A stretch of DNA of 64,000 bases from Desulforamulus reducens MI-1 (GTDB lineage: Bacteria; Bacillota; Desulfotomaculia; Desulfotomaculales; Desulfotomaculaceae). Below, in pieces: positions 9,799 through 17,120 of the stretch. Each line of letters begins with the position of its first letter. The first letter of the stretch is position 1. Below the pieces are notes generated by a model. It did no database searches. It saw only the letters and a program-made list of their open reading frames with translations, and had not been told where the DNA came from. Position numbers and translations under genes: made by a program. The stretch lies in contig NC_009253.1 in NCBI RefSeq assembly GCF_000016165.1, positions 3,297,484 through 3,361,483 on the forward strand, read 5' to 3'.

Positions 9799-9822
9799 AC
9801 TTAATACTCCTTATTTGTATTA

Positions 9823-10554
9823 TTACAATAGCAATTTACTTTTTTCTATTAATCTCTTATACTCATTTCTGGGAATCTTACCAGTTCTCAACAAATAATC
9901 ACCAAAGTCCTCTGCTGTATCCATACCTTCAGTGCTTATATCCTCCTTTTTAAACACCTTTGCTACGGTTTGAAAAATAATCTTCCAGTCCCTAACAAAT
10001 GAAATGTCATTAATATACTCCAAATCTAATGAAAGTTTTTCTTCCCAGGCCACATTATTCCTACCATTAACTTGTGCCCATCCTGTAAGTCCAGGCAGCA
10101 AACTATGTCGCTGTCTTTGCTCAGGAGTCATAAACACCATATCTCTTACAAGCAGTGGCCTCGGCCCCACAATACTCATATCCCCTTTGAGTATATTGAA
10201 CAGCTCTGGCAGTTCATCCAAGCTTGTGGACCGCAACAACCTGCCAAACTTATTTAGCCTCACTGAGTCTGGAAGCAACTCTCCATTCTCATCTGTCTCA
10301 TCCGTCATCGTTCTGAATTTATAAAGAGTAAATATCTTCTCATTTAAGCCAGGGCGTTTCTGTTTAAATATCACCGGACTGCCTAGTTTGACTCTTACAA
10401 GTACAGCAGTTACCAACAGAACAGGTGCTAACACAATAATTGCGCATAAACACAGGATAAAATCCATTGGCCTTTTTATGTATCTCCTGTACACCCCGCC
10501 ATCATCAATGTGCTGAACAGGGTTGTTTATACTTGATCTGACCTCAGTTTGCAT
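9823..10554 (-). CDS. Initiating sugar-1-phosphate transferase (PglC/WbaP family)
   Basis: Transfers a sugar-1-phosphate to undecaprenyl phosphate, starting each repeat unit at the inner membrane face. The 243-residue protein has one N-terminal re-entrant/membrane segment (RPMDFILCLCAIIVLAPVLL) followed by the polyprenol-phosphate sugar transferase core: FKQKRPGLNEKIFTLYKFRT, LRSTSLDELPELFNILKGDM, SIVGPRPLL and LPGLTGWAQVNGRN. These motifs hold the catalytic Asp-Glu pair. The size fits the short PglC/PglB type, not the large WbaP type. Start ATG has GAGGTG seven bases before it and lies 10 bases from the aminotransferase stop, so the two are translationally close. With the 4,6-dehydratase and aminotransferase upstream, its substrate is probably a UDP-2,4,6-trideoxy-4-amino sugar or its acetylated form (inference). 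Confidence 0.93.
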   Translation of the reverse strand: MQTEVRSSINNPVQHIDDGGVYRRYIKRPMDFILCLCAIIVLAPVLLVTAVLVRVKLGSPVIFKQKRPGLNEKIFTLYKFRTMTDETDENGELLPDSVRLNKFGRLLRSTSLDELPELFNILKGDMSIVGPRPLLVRDMVFMTPEQRQRHSLLPGLTGWAQVNGRNNVAWEEKLSLDLEYINDISFVRDWKIIFQTVAKVFKKEDISTEGMDTAEDFGDYLLRTGKIPRNEYKRLIEKSKLLL

Positions 10555-10564
10555 CTACGTCACC

Positions 10565-11713
10565 TCAGTAGTTACTAGCTATTTCTTTGTAGGCTTTTTC
10601 TTTCACCCACAATCCCTTAATAACATCACATACTCTACTCAAATCCTCATCCGTCATCTTAGTATCAGATGGCAAGCAAACCCCATTTTCGAAGAGCTTC
10701 TTGCTCTCATCGCCACCGATATAATCGTACTCCGCAAAAAACGGCTGCAAATGCATGGGTTTCCAAATTGGCCTTGACTCAATATTCTCCTTCTCCAAAG
10801 CTTCCATTATATCTAAAGGTCTAACTTGTCCACTTAGTGTTATACAACTTAACCAATAATTAGGCTCATTCCATTCATTAATAGGCATGAACTCGACACC
10901 CTCTAATGATCCCAACTCACGTTTATAAAAATCAAAGATATACTTCTTCTTGGCAATTCTCTGATCTAATACTTTAAGCTGTCCTCTGCCTATTCCAGCT
11001 ACTATATTGCTCATGCGATAATTAAATCCTAATTCACTATGCTGATAGTGTCTTGCTTGATCCCTGGCTTGAGTGGCCCAAAACCTAACCTTATTAATCT
11101 TCTCTTCATTATGAGAAACAAGCATCCCACCACCAGATGTGGTAATAATCTTGTTGCCGTTAAAACTAAACACACCATACTCACCAAAAGTCCCGGTATA
11201 TTTTCCTTTATAATAACTACCTAAGGACTCAGCAGCATCTTCAATAACAACCGCATTGTGCTCGTTGCAGATTTCCATAATCTTGTCCATATCAGCTGAT
11301 AAGCCATATAAATGAACAACTAAAACAGCCTTAGCATTTGGGTATTTCTCAAAAGCCTTTTCCAAAGCTACAGGGCTCATGTTCCACGTTTCAAAATCAC
11401 TATCTATAAACACAGGTATTGCATTCTGATAAATTATCGAGTTAGCTGTTGCGGAGAAGGTAAGCGACTGACAGAGCACGATATCCCCCGCTCCCACTCC
11501 AGCAGCTTTAAGAGCCAAATGAATAGCGGCCGTTCCTGAAGATAATGCTGCAGCTGACTTGGCTCCTACCATTGCAGCAAGTTCATTCTCAAATTCATTG
11601 ACGTTCTTCCCTAAAGGAGCAATCCAGTTGGTATCAAAGGCTTCCTTTATATATTGCATTTCGTAACCCTCATCACTCATATGGGGTGAAGAGAGGTAAA
11701 TTCTATCTCCCAT
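10565..11713 (-). CDS. DegT/DnrJ/EryC1-type sugar aminotransferase (PglE-like)
   Basis: A pyridoxal-phosphate enzyme that converts a UDP-4-keto-6-deoxy sugar to the 4-amino sugar in the cytoplasm. The 382-residue protein shows family features in order: YLSSPHMSDEGYEMQYIKEA, ALSSGTAAIHLALKAAGVG (cofactor phosphate site), VVIEDAAESLGSYYKGKYTG (Asp holding the pyridine nitrogen), and FSFNGNKIITTSGGGMLVS, with the Schiff-base Lys in NGNKIITT. The FNGNK form is typical of the PglE/LegC branch. The start is an ATG with a GGAAG site. It forms a unit with the sugar transferase that follows. Together with the CapD-type dehydratase at 12.7-14.6 kb it fits synthesis of a bacillosamine-like sugar, though no PglD acetyltransferase is visible here. 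Confidence 0.93.
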   Translation of the reverse strand: MGDRIYLSSPHMSDEGYEMQYIKEAFDTNWIAPLGKNVNEFENELAAMVGAKSAAALSSGTAAIHLALKAAGVGAGDIVLCQSLTFSATANSIIYQNAIPVFIDSDFETWNMSPVALEKAFEKYPNAKAVLVVHLYGLSADMDKIMEICNEHNAVVIEDAAESLGSYYKGKYTGTFGEYGVFSFNGNKIITTSGGGMLVSHNEEKINKVRFWATQARDQARHYQHSELGFNYRMSNIVAGIGRGQLKVLDQRIAKKKYIFDFYKRELGSLEGVEFMPINEWNEPNYWLSCITLSGQVRPLDIMEALEKENIESRPIWKPMHLQPFFAEYDYIGGDESKKLFENGVCLPSDTKMTDEDLSRVCDVIKGLWVKEKAYKEIASNY

Positions 11714-11743
11714 TTTTCAAGACTTCCTTCCTTTTTAGCTGGT

Positions 11744-11803
11744 AGTTGGTTAGTACTTAGTTGGGTAGACTTCAAAGCCTTTCCAACTAACTACTAACCA
11801 ACT
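11744..11803. repeat. 21-bp inverted repeat of GTTGG/CCAAC words
   Basis: The left arm at 11744-11764 (AGTTGGTTAGTACTTAGTTGG, one base over the quoting limit by position only) and the right arm at 11783-11803 are inverted copies with a single mismatch and an 18-base loop. The words GTTGGTTA and CTAACCAA are the same octad family seen in the mosaic repeats after 15.9 kb, so this is the leftmost member. It lies 30 bases upstream of the aminotransferase start and would form a strong hairpin in its leader RNA. Confidence 0.8.
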
Positions 11804-12285
11804 AAACACTCGTTCAATCTATCTCGCATACTCACTTCCTAATCTCCATTCAATCTTTTATCTCCCAAATATTCCGTTTTTCTAGCGTTTTCTACCCTAT
11901 CTGAGGCATTTTATCCGTTTAGCATCACCCAAGCAGACTATCATGTGCTTTAGACTAGAACACCTGTTCTCTATACAGCTTGCTCACTTCCGTATGTTAA
12001 TTCAATATTTTTCTATTTATGCAACATATTGTATGTCTTCTTTTTTAACCGCAATATATAGTATATGGTTCGATTTTTTTATCTCTTTCACATATTCATA
12101 TGCCCAATCTCGATTCAATCACGTTGCCCAAATGCCCATATTTTCTAAATACTTTACAAAAAGTCTGGAACCCTTGATATGACTGAACTCAGAGAGTCAC
12201 TCCTAGCTAGAATTGTCGTTTCTCTACGTTCACTCAATCACACAAACTTCCCCAATCTATCCCTCTAAATTTCCTATCTAAAATA
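11804..12285. other. Long C/T-rich, G-poor spacer
   Basis: This stretch between the pilin-like gene and the aminotransferase gene is poor in G on the plus strand, so a minus-strand transcript through it would be rich in A and G. I see no gene-like frame; the one plus-strand frame of about 79 codons has no family features. It would form part of a long leader if transcription runs from the pilin or dehydratase gene into the aminotransferase gene. Confidence 0.5.
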
Positions 12286-12723
12286 TCACAGATACGGCAC
12301 ACTTCCACCCTTATCATTGTTTTCATCATCATCCCTTCTAGTAGGATGCACGCTACATTGAACCTTCCCATCTACATACCTAATATCACCTTGCTTAGGA
12401 CATATATTAACCCCATAATCTTGCAAATATTGAGCAAAAGCTACCTCTGAGTGAATACCATTTCCTTCACTCAAATGCACCTCATACATCCTCTCCAATT
12501 TTAAACAATTAGTATTGCAAACATCTTTCTTAGTTCTTTCTACATACCCAAATAAGTAAGTAACTGCTATCGAAATCAAGATAGTCATCATAGCGATCAC
12601 TGCTATGATTTCGACTAATGTAAATCCCTTATCATAAACCTTTTTATTTCTATTTTCACTTATAACATTTTCAAACAAAAATCGAACATCCAAAACAGGA
12701 CACCCCCACTTGGCACTTCTCAC
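12286..12723 (-). CDS. Type IV prepilin-like protein
   Basis: A small protein with a class III (prepilin) signal: after a basic leader ending NKKVYDKG comes FTLVEIIAVIAMMTILISIA, with Gly at -1, Phe at +1 and Glu at +5 as needed for cleavage by the prepilin peptidase. The roughly 110-residue mature part is hydrophilic and has four Cys residues (NTNC, NIC, VQC and one in KKDVC), so disulphides are possible. It resembles GspG/ComGC-like pseudopilins in size. The longest start is GTG at 12721-12723 with no good ribosome site; TTG at 12691-12693, with GGGGGTG seven bases upstream, may be the true start. It stands alone, 18 bases after the dehydratase gene, with no pilus assembly genes nearby. Function unknown. 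Confidence 0.75.
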   Translation of the reverse strand: MRSAKWGCPVLDVRFLFENVISENRNKKVYDKGFTLVEIIAVIAMMTILISIAVTYLFGYVERTKKDVCNTNCLKLERMYEVHLSEGNGIHSEVAFAQYLQDYGVNICPKQGDIRYVDGKVQCSVHPTRRDDDENNDKGGSVPYL

Positions 12724-12740
12724 CCCAAGTCCGGCGTGCC

Positions 12741-14582
12741 CTAAGCCGTCCTGCCCTCCACATACAGCACCAACTCCGGCATCACCCGCAACAACCTGCC
12801 AAAAATCTCCTGGTGCTCCGTTACTTCCCTCTTCTCCAGCTTCAGCAGTTCCTGCAGCAGCACTGCCTCATCAATCTCCACCGGCTTTGCCTCAAAAATC
12901 CTTTTGTGCTTGGTGCTGGAGGAACCCTCTTCAGCCGTCAGCAATTCCTCAAAAAGTTTTTCCCCTGGACGGATGCCGGTATATTTAATCTCAATATCCT
13001 TCCCTGGCTCAAAGCCAGATAGCTTTATAAGGTTAGCCGCCAAATCCACAATCTTAACCGGTTCCCCCATATCCAGCAGGAAAACCTCCCCACCCTCGGC
13101 CATGGCACCAGCTTGAATCACCAGTTGCACTGCTTCCGGGATGGTCATAAAGTAGCGGGTCATATCCGGGTGAGTCACCGTAACAGGACCCCCCCGGGCA
13201 ATTTGTTCTTTGAAGATGGGCACAACGCTACCCCGACTGCCCAGCACATTGCCAAAGCGCACCGCAGCAAACTTGGTATGGGACCCCTTGAACAAATTCT
13301 GAATCACCAGTTCTGCTATCCGTTTGGTTGCTCCCATAACACTGGAAGGGTTAACCGCCTTATCCGTAGAGATCAGAACAAATCTTTCGCATCCTACCCG
13401 ATCTGCCATTTCAGCCACATTTTTTGTCCCAAAGACGTTGGTTTTCACAGCTTCATCCGGGTGCATTTCCATCAGCGGCACATGCTTATGGGCTGCGGCA
13501 TGAAAGACAACATGCGGTTGGTGCTTTTCAAAGGTTAGTTGTAGTTTAAAACGGTCCCGAACATCGGCGATCTCTACTTCCAGGGGCACCAGGGGGAACT
13601 TGTCCCGTAACTCCAACCAAATTTTATGGATGCTGTTTTCCCCATGGCCCAGCAGAATAATTTTGGCCGGGTCCATTTGTGCGATTTGGCGGCACAACTC
13701 GGAACCGATGGAGCCACCGGCGCCGGTTACCAGGACCACTTTTCCCTTGAGATAAAGGGATATTTCCTTAAGATCCACCTGTACTGGTTCCCTGCCCAGC
13801 AAATCCTCAATCTCTACAGGTCGAATTTTACTTATGGAAACATTGCCATTTAAAAACTGGTAAACACCCGGTAGGATCTTAACCTCTCCCACCGTATCCT
13901 TACAGAACTGAATAATATCACGCATACTTTTTCCGGCAACCGAAGGCATAGCAATGATAATTTCATCTATGTTATGTTTACATATTAATGAAGGAATACT
14001 TTCTCTGCCGCCCAGTACAGGCAGATCATAAATACTCAGGTGGTGTTTCTTGGTATCATCATCGATAAAACCAATAACCGGTTGATTGCCGTTGTAGTGA
14101 TTTTTATATTCTCTGGCCACCAGGGCACCGGCGGAACCTGCACCATAAATCAAAGCTCTTTTGGGAGTTCCCATTCTGACATATCCTTTTTTCGCTTTAT
14201 ACTCAACATACAGTCGCCAGGCAAACCTGGAACCGCCAACAAAAATAATGGCAAAGGCCCAAAAGGATAAAATTGTTTTTCCTAAGTGAGGTTCATCTAT
14301 AAAATGGGTGAGGATAAAAAATAAGAGGCTTACTAACGAAACAGATTGAATAATGGTAAGTAATTCTCCGGTGCTTGCATAGGCCCAAACACGGTGGTAT
14401 AGCTTGGAGCCATAAAAAACAAGTAAAATAACCGGTGTAGCCAGAAGAAAACCCCGCATGTCGGCCAAGTACTCCTGGGTAAATTGGCCGTGATAATGAA
14501 TATAGCAGGGAATCAAAAAGGCCAGATTTACTAAAACTGCGTCACAGAGCATTAATAAAGGTATTCTAAATTTGTTGGTCAT
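12741..14582 (-). CDS. Membrane nucleotide-sugar 4,6-dehydratase (FlaA1/PglF/CapD family)
   Basis: Converts UDP-GlcNAc to a UDP-4-keto-6-deoxy sugar using tightly bound NAD. The roughly 613-residue protein has four N-terminal membrane segments (about residues 8-120), then a CoA-binding-like Rossmann domain (RALIYGAGSAGALVAREY), and a C-terminal extended short-chain dehydrogenase domain starting GKVVLVTGAGGSIGSELCRQ. Its active-site region reads RFVLISTDKAVNPSSVMGAT: the usual Tyr of SDR enzymes is replaced by Met in the form known for PglF/WbpM proteins, followed by the catalytic Lys of GATKR. Length matches the long PglF/WbpM type. ATG at 14580-14582 has GGTGG five bases before it and is preferred over the ATG at 14594. 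It is the first gene of the minus-strand glycan block, divergent from a deacetylase gene. Confidence 0.92.
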   Translation of the reverse strand: MTNKFRIPLLMLCDAVLVNLAFLIPCYIHYHGQFTQEYLADMRGFLLATPVILLVFYGSKLYHRVWAYASTGELLTIIQSVSLVSLLFFILTHFIDEPHLGKTILSFWAFAIIFVGGSRFAWRLYVEYKAKKGYVRMGTPKRALIYGAGSAGALVAREYKNHYNGNQPVIGFIDDDTKKHHLSIYDLPVLGGRESIPSLICKHNIDEIIIAMPSVAGKSMRDIIQFCKDTVGEVKILPGVYQFLNGNVSISKIRPVEIEDLLGREPVQVDLKEISLYLKGKVVLVTGAGGSIGSELCRQIAQMDPAKIILLGHGENSIHKIWLELRDKFPLVPLEVEIADVRDRFKLQLTFEKHQPHVVFHAAAHKHVPLMEMHPDEAVKTNVFGTKNVAEMADRVGCERFVLISTDKAVNPSSVMGATKRIAELVIQNLFKGSHTKFAAVRFGNVLGSRGSVVPIFKEQIARGGPVTVTHPDMTRYFMTIPEAVQLVIQAGAMAEGGEVFLLDMGEPVKIVDLAANLIKLSGFEPGKDIEIKYTGIRPGEKLFEELLTAEEGSSSTKHKRIFEAKPVEIDEAVLLQELLKLEKREVTEHQEIFGRLLRVMPELVLYVEGRTA

Positions 14583-14853
14583 CTTTACCACCATTTCTAA
14601 GGCATTTTAGCATACCAACAAAGATGTCTTTAGGCCCCTGCCCCCTAGGATTTATTTCCTGCATAACGGGAACAAAAAAACTACTTTTCTACAAAAGCAG
14701 CAGTGACATAATTTAATTTATTGGTTTTTAAAACCTTTAAAAGTCACTTTTTTATCGGGTACCCTATAAAATTTATAAAGCTCTACGTATACTAATTTTC
14801 AGTAATATTTTGATAATATTAGTAATTTTTCCTGCTTTTTATTGTTAAAATAT

Positions 14854-15020
14854 TTCGACCTATTTCGTGTAATAGGACTAAATATCTACCCCTCTATGTC
14901 GAACGCTAGGACTTTTATCTTATAACAACTGACAAATAGGCGATGTCATTCTGTCGAAACATTATTAATTAATGTATCTTGGCTGTTTCATGCTTTCCAA
15001 TCAAGCGCATTATTCGACAA
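14854..15020. promoter_or_regulatory. Cluster of Spo0A-box-like sites
   Basis: Three exact matches to the 0A box core TGTCGAA lie within 125 bases: 14897-14903 and 14952-14958 on the plus strand, and 15013-15019 on the minus strand (extended to TTGTCGAA with 15020). A fourth, imperfect one (GGTCGAA, minus) is at 14854-14860. The consensus TGNCGAA is that known for Spo0A of Bacillus and Clostridia. The sites lie in the divergent region between the dehydratase gene (start 14582) and a polysaccharide deacetylase gene (start 15100), so either or both may respond to phosphorylated Spo0A. Matching is by eye. Confidence 0.5.
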
Positions 15021-15099
15021 TGGTTTATGGTTAAAACCCCACATAATACCAACCCCTTTGAAATATATTTTTTTATATGTTTCAAAAGGAGTTGGCAAT

Positions 15100-15894
15100 G
15101 TGGTTATTTATTTGGGCAAGTCCACCATTAATTATTTAATCTGTGGTCTTTTGTTAATGGCCCTGTTGGTAGGGGCTGTTTCCTATAGTACCCTTACTGC
15201 TTCCAAAGGAGTTTCGGTGGAGCAGTGGCTGCGGGATGGCCAGGTGATTAAGCAGGTAAGCACCTCTAAAAAAGTGGTGGCCCTCACCTTTGACGATGGC
15301 CCAAGTGAGCTCTATACCTCTAGGATTCTGGATGTTCTGAAACAGAACGAAACCAGGGCTACTTTCTTTGTGGTGGGGAAACGGGCAGAAAAATATCCGG
15401 CAGTGATTAAACGAATGGTAACAGATGGGCACGAGGTGGCAAACCATACTTATACCCACCCTCTGTCCCCTGTAAAGTCGGCAAAACTGACCAGAGAATT
15501 AGATAAAACCGATGATATTGTCTATGGTATCATCGGTCGGCATACCCAGTATTATCGTCCACCAGGTGGAAAGTGCACCCATTCCATGATCGACCCAGCC
15601 GTTGATAAGGGTTATAAAGTGATTCTCTGGACCAATCGGGAAGATCCCAAGGATTTGTCCGACCCGGGGGTTCCGCAAATTGTGTCCCAGGTGGTGGACT
15701 ATGTACGGAATGGTTCCATTATTATTTTGCATGACTGTGGCGGGGACCGGAGCCAGACGGTGGAGGCTTTGCCCCAAATTATCCAGGGGGTACAGGAGAA
15801 GGGGTATGTCTTTGTGACAGTCAGTGAACTGCTGCGGGATAGTAATACGGTGCCGGCCATTGAGGAGTTTCGCATGGAGAATTGGGTGGAATAA
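15100..15894 (+). CDS. Membrane-anchored polysaccharide deacetylase (PdaA/PdaB-like, NodB domain)
   Basis: A carbohydrate esterase family 4 protein that likely removes acetyl groups from peptidoglycan or a related polymer outside the membrane. After one N-terminal membrane segment (INYLICGLLLMALLVGAVSY) the NodB domain shows all motifs: ALTFDDGPS (catalytic base and metal Asp), HTYTHPLS (metal His pair), RPPGGK, and IIILHDCGGD with the C-terminal His. Length fits spore-associated deacetylases. A frame from TTG 15058 is open, but GTG at 15100-15102 is preferred because AAAGGAG ends eight bases before it. Spo0A-like boxes upstream point to sporulation-linked expression. Cortex or cell-wall substrate is inferred, not shown. 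Confidence 0.88.
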   Translation: MVIYLGKSTINYLICGLLLMALLVGAVSYSTLTASKGVSVEQWLRDGQVIKQVSTSKKVVALTFDDGPSELYTSRILDVLKQNETRATFFVVGKRAEKYPAVIKRMVTDGHEVANHTYTHPLSPVKSAKLTRELDKTDDIVYGIIGRHTQYYRPPGGKCTHSMIDPAVDKGYKVILWTNREDPKDLSDPGVPQIVSQVVDYVRNGSIIILHDCGGDRSQTVEALPQIIQGVQEKGYVFVTVSELLRDSNTVPAIEEFRMENWVE

Positions 15895-15904
15895 CTTGGG
15901 GGGA

Positions 15905-16056
15905 TAGTTTTTGGGGTCAGCTGGTTTTTGGTGGTTCTTTCTCTGGGGGGTCAGACCCCCTGGGGTTTGGATTATGAGTCCCCTAACCAACAAACCAACT
16001 TTCCAACTAACCAACTGAAGTTGGAAAGTTGGTTTGTTGGTTTGTTGGTTAGGGAC
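15905..16056. repeat. Mosaic intergenic repeat copy with large palindrome
   Basis: This copy fills the gap between convergent deacetylase genes. The left part (about 15909-15965) holds GGGGTCAGCTGGTTTTTGG, TGGTGGTTCTTTCTCT and the core GGGGGGTCAGACCCCC. The right part (15978-16056) is a near-perfect palindrome of CCAAC words against GTTGG words, flanked by GTCCCCTAACC and GGTTAGGGAC; the right arm has one extra 8-base unit. It could terminate transcription from both sides although no long T-run follows. Confidence 0.85.
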
Positions 16057-16088
16057 TTTGGTTCACGGGGTCGTGCTAGTGGCTAGGG

Positions 16089-16919
16089 TTAGTATTTATG
16101 CAATTCTTCGATGAATCTTTCGTTGCTGTAGTGGCCGGTGACTCGGATGCGGTGGATTTTAAAGGGATCGGATGTTTGTTTGGCCAGACCTAACTCGGTG
16201 GTGACAGCGGCCCGGTAGCCTGCTTTTTTGGTGATCTGGGCCACGGTATCGTTGTAGCTGCCATAGGGGTAGGCCAGTACTTCCACGGGTTTTTTCAGTC
16301 CGTGTTCCAGAGTCCGCTTGGATTCTTCTATCTGGTAACGGGCCACTTCCGGCGCCACTTCTGCCAGGTGGGGGTGGTCCACCGTATGGGCGCCGATGAC
16401 AAAACCGGCTTCATCCAGTTCCCGGATTTCATTCCAATCCATAATTTTGTTTTCGGGCTGCAGTTTTTTCTCCACATCAAAGAAATTGGTATTGCCAATG
16501 GCCTTGGATACCACAAAGATGGTGCCGGTATAGCCATATTCCTTCATAATGGGATAGGCAAAATCATGGTTATCCTTGTAGCCATCATCAAAGGTAATGA
16601 CAATGGGTTTATCGGGCAAATGTTTACCCCTTTGGAAATGGTCCATAACATCGGTCAGGGAGACACTTTCGTAGCCATTCTTGTGCAGGTATTTCATCTG
16701 CCATTCAAATTTATCCGGCGGTACCCGGAGACCCAGCCCGCCGGTGCGGGGGTCTGGATTCACTTTGTGGTACATGAGTACCGGGATACCCTGCAACGGG
16801 GGATATTTAGCATCGGTGGGTATGGTTTTGTACTGATGCTGGTACCATATGCCTGTCCCTGTAAGAGCCACAGCAATAACCAGTAAACTAACTAGGAAGA
16901 ATTTTTTAAATGATGACAG
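16089..16919 (-). CDS. Polysaccharide deacetylase with N-terminal membrane anchor (probable CTG start)
   Basis: A family 4 carbohydrate esterase acting outside the cell, like PgaB/IcaB- or YheN-type proteins. One membrane segment (FFLVSLLVIAVALTGTGIW) is followed by PVLMYHKVNP, an IcaB-like opening, then PIVITFDDGYKDNHDFAYPI (catalytic Asp pair) and VIGAHTVDHPHLAEV (metal His residues), and VLAYPYGSYND. Start choice is odd: GGAGG at 16926-16930 (minus) has CTG at 16917-16919 eight bases downstream, whereas the only standard codon, GTG at 16926-16928, overlaps the Shine-Dalgarno itself. No ATG or TTG is available before the membrane segment. Convergent with the other deacetylase gene. Substrate (poly-N-acetylglucosamine or peptidoglycan) is not determinable. 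Confidence 0.87.
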   Translation of the reverse strand: MSSFKKFFLVSLLVIAVALTGTGIWYQHQYKTIPTDAKYPPLQGIPVLMYHKVNPDPRTGGLGLRVPPDKFEWQMKYLHKNGYESVSLTDVMDHFQRGKHLPDKPIVITFDDGYKDNHDFAYPIMKEYGYTGTIFVVSKAIGNTNFFDVEKKLQPENKIMDWNEIRELDEAGFVIGAHTVDHPHLAEVAPEVARYQIEESKRTLEHGLKKPVEVLAYPYGSYNDTVAQITKKAGYRAAVTTELGLAKQTSDPFKIHRIRVTGHYSNERFIEELHKY

Positions 16920-16935
16920 GGTGTTCACCTCCGTT

Positions 16936-17120
16936 TTAGCCGTCAGCTTTTTTTGCGTGGGTTGGTGATTCTTTCTCTGGGGAGTCAGACCCCTCAGGGT
17001 GCCGGGCTTTGGGGGCGGGGTCAGACCCCCCGTTGGTTATCATCAGCCGTCAGGCTTCTGCTTTCTGCTTTCCAACTGACCAACTGAAGTTTTGGCTCAT
17101 TGCAGACCCCAAAGGTATGC
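16936..17120. repeat. Mosaic intergenic repeat copy
   Basis: Contains TTAGCCGTCAGC, TTTTTTTGCGTGGG, the double core GGAGTCAGACCCCTCAGGG...GCGGGGTCAGACCCCCC, CCGTCAGGC, CTTCTGCTTTCTGCTTTCC (7-base period), CAACTGACCAACTGAAG and a tail ending GACCCCAAAGGTATGCC just outside the yvcK stop codon. It separates yvcK from the deacetylase gene. Confidence 0.85.

Noticed and set aside
12710-12988. Plus-strand Pro/Ser-rich frame
   Set aside because: Antisense shadow of the dehydratase gene, with typical low-complexity composition.
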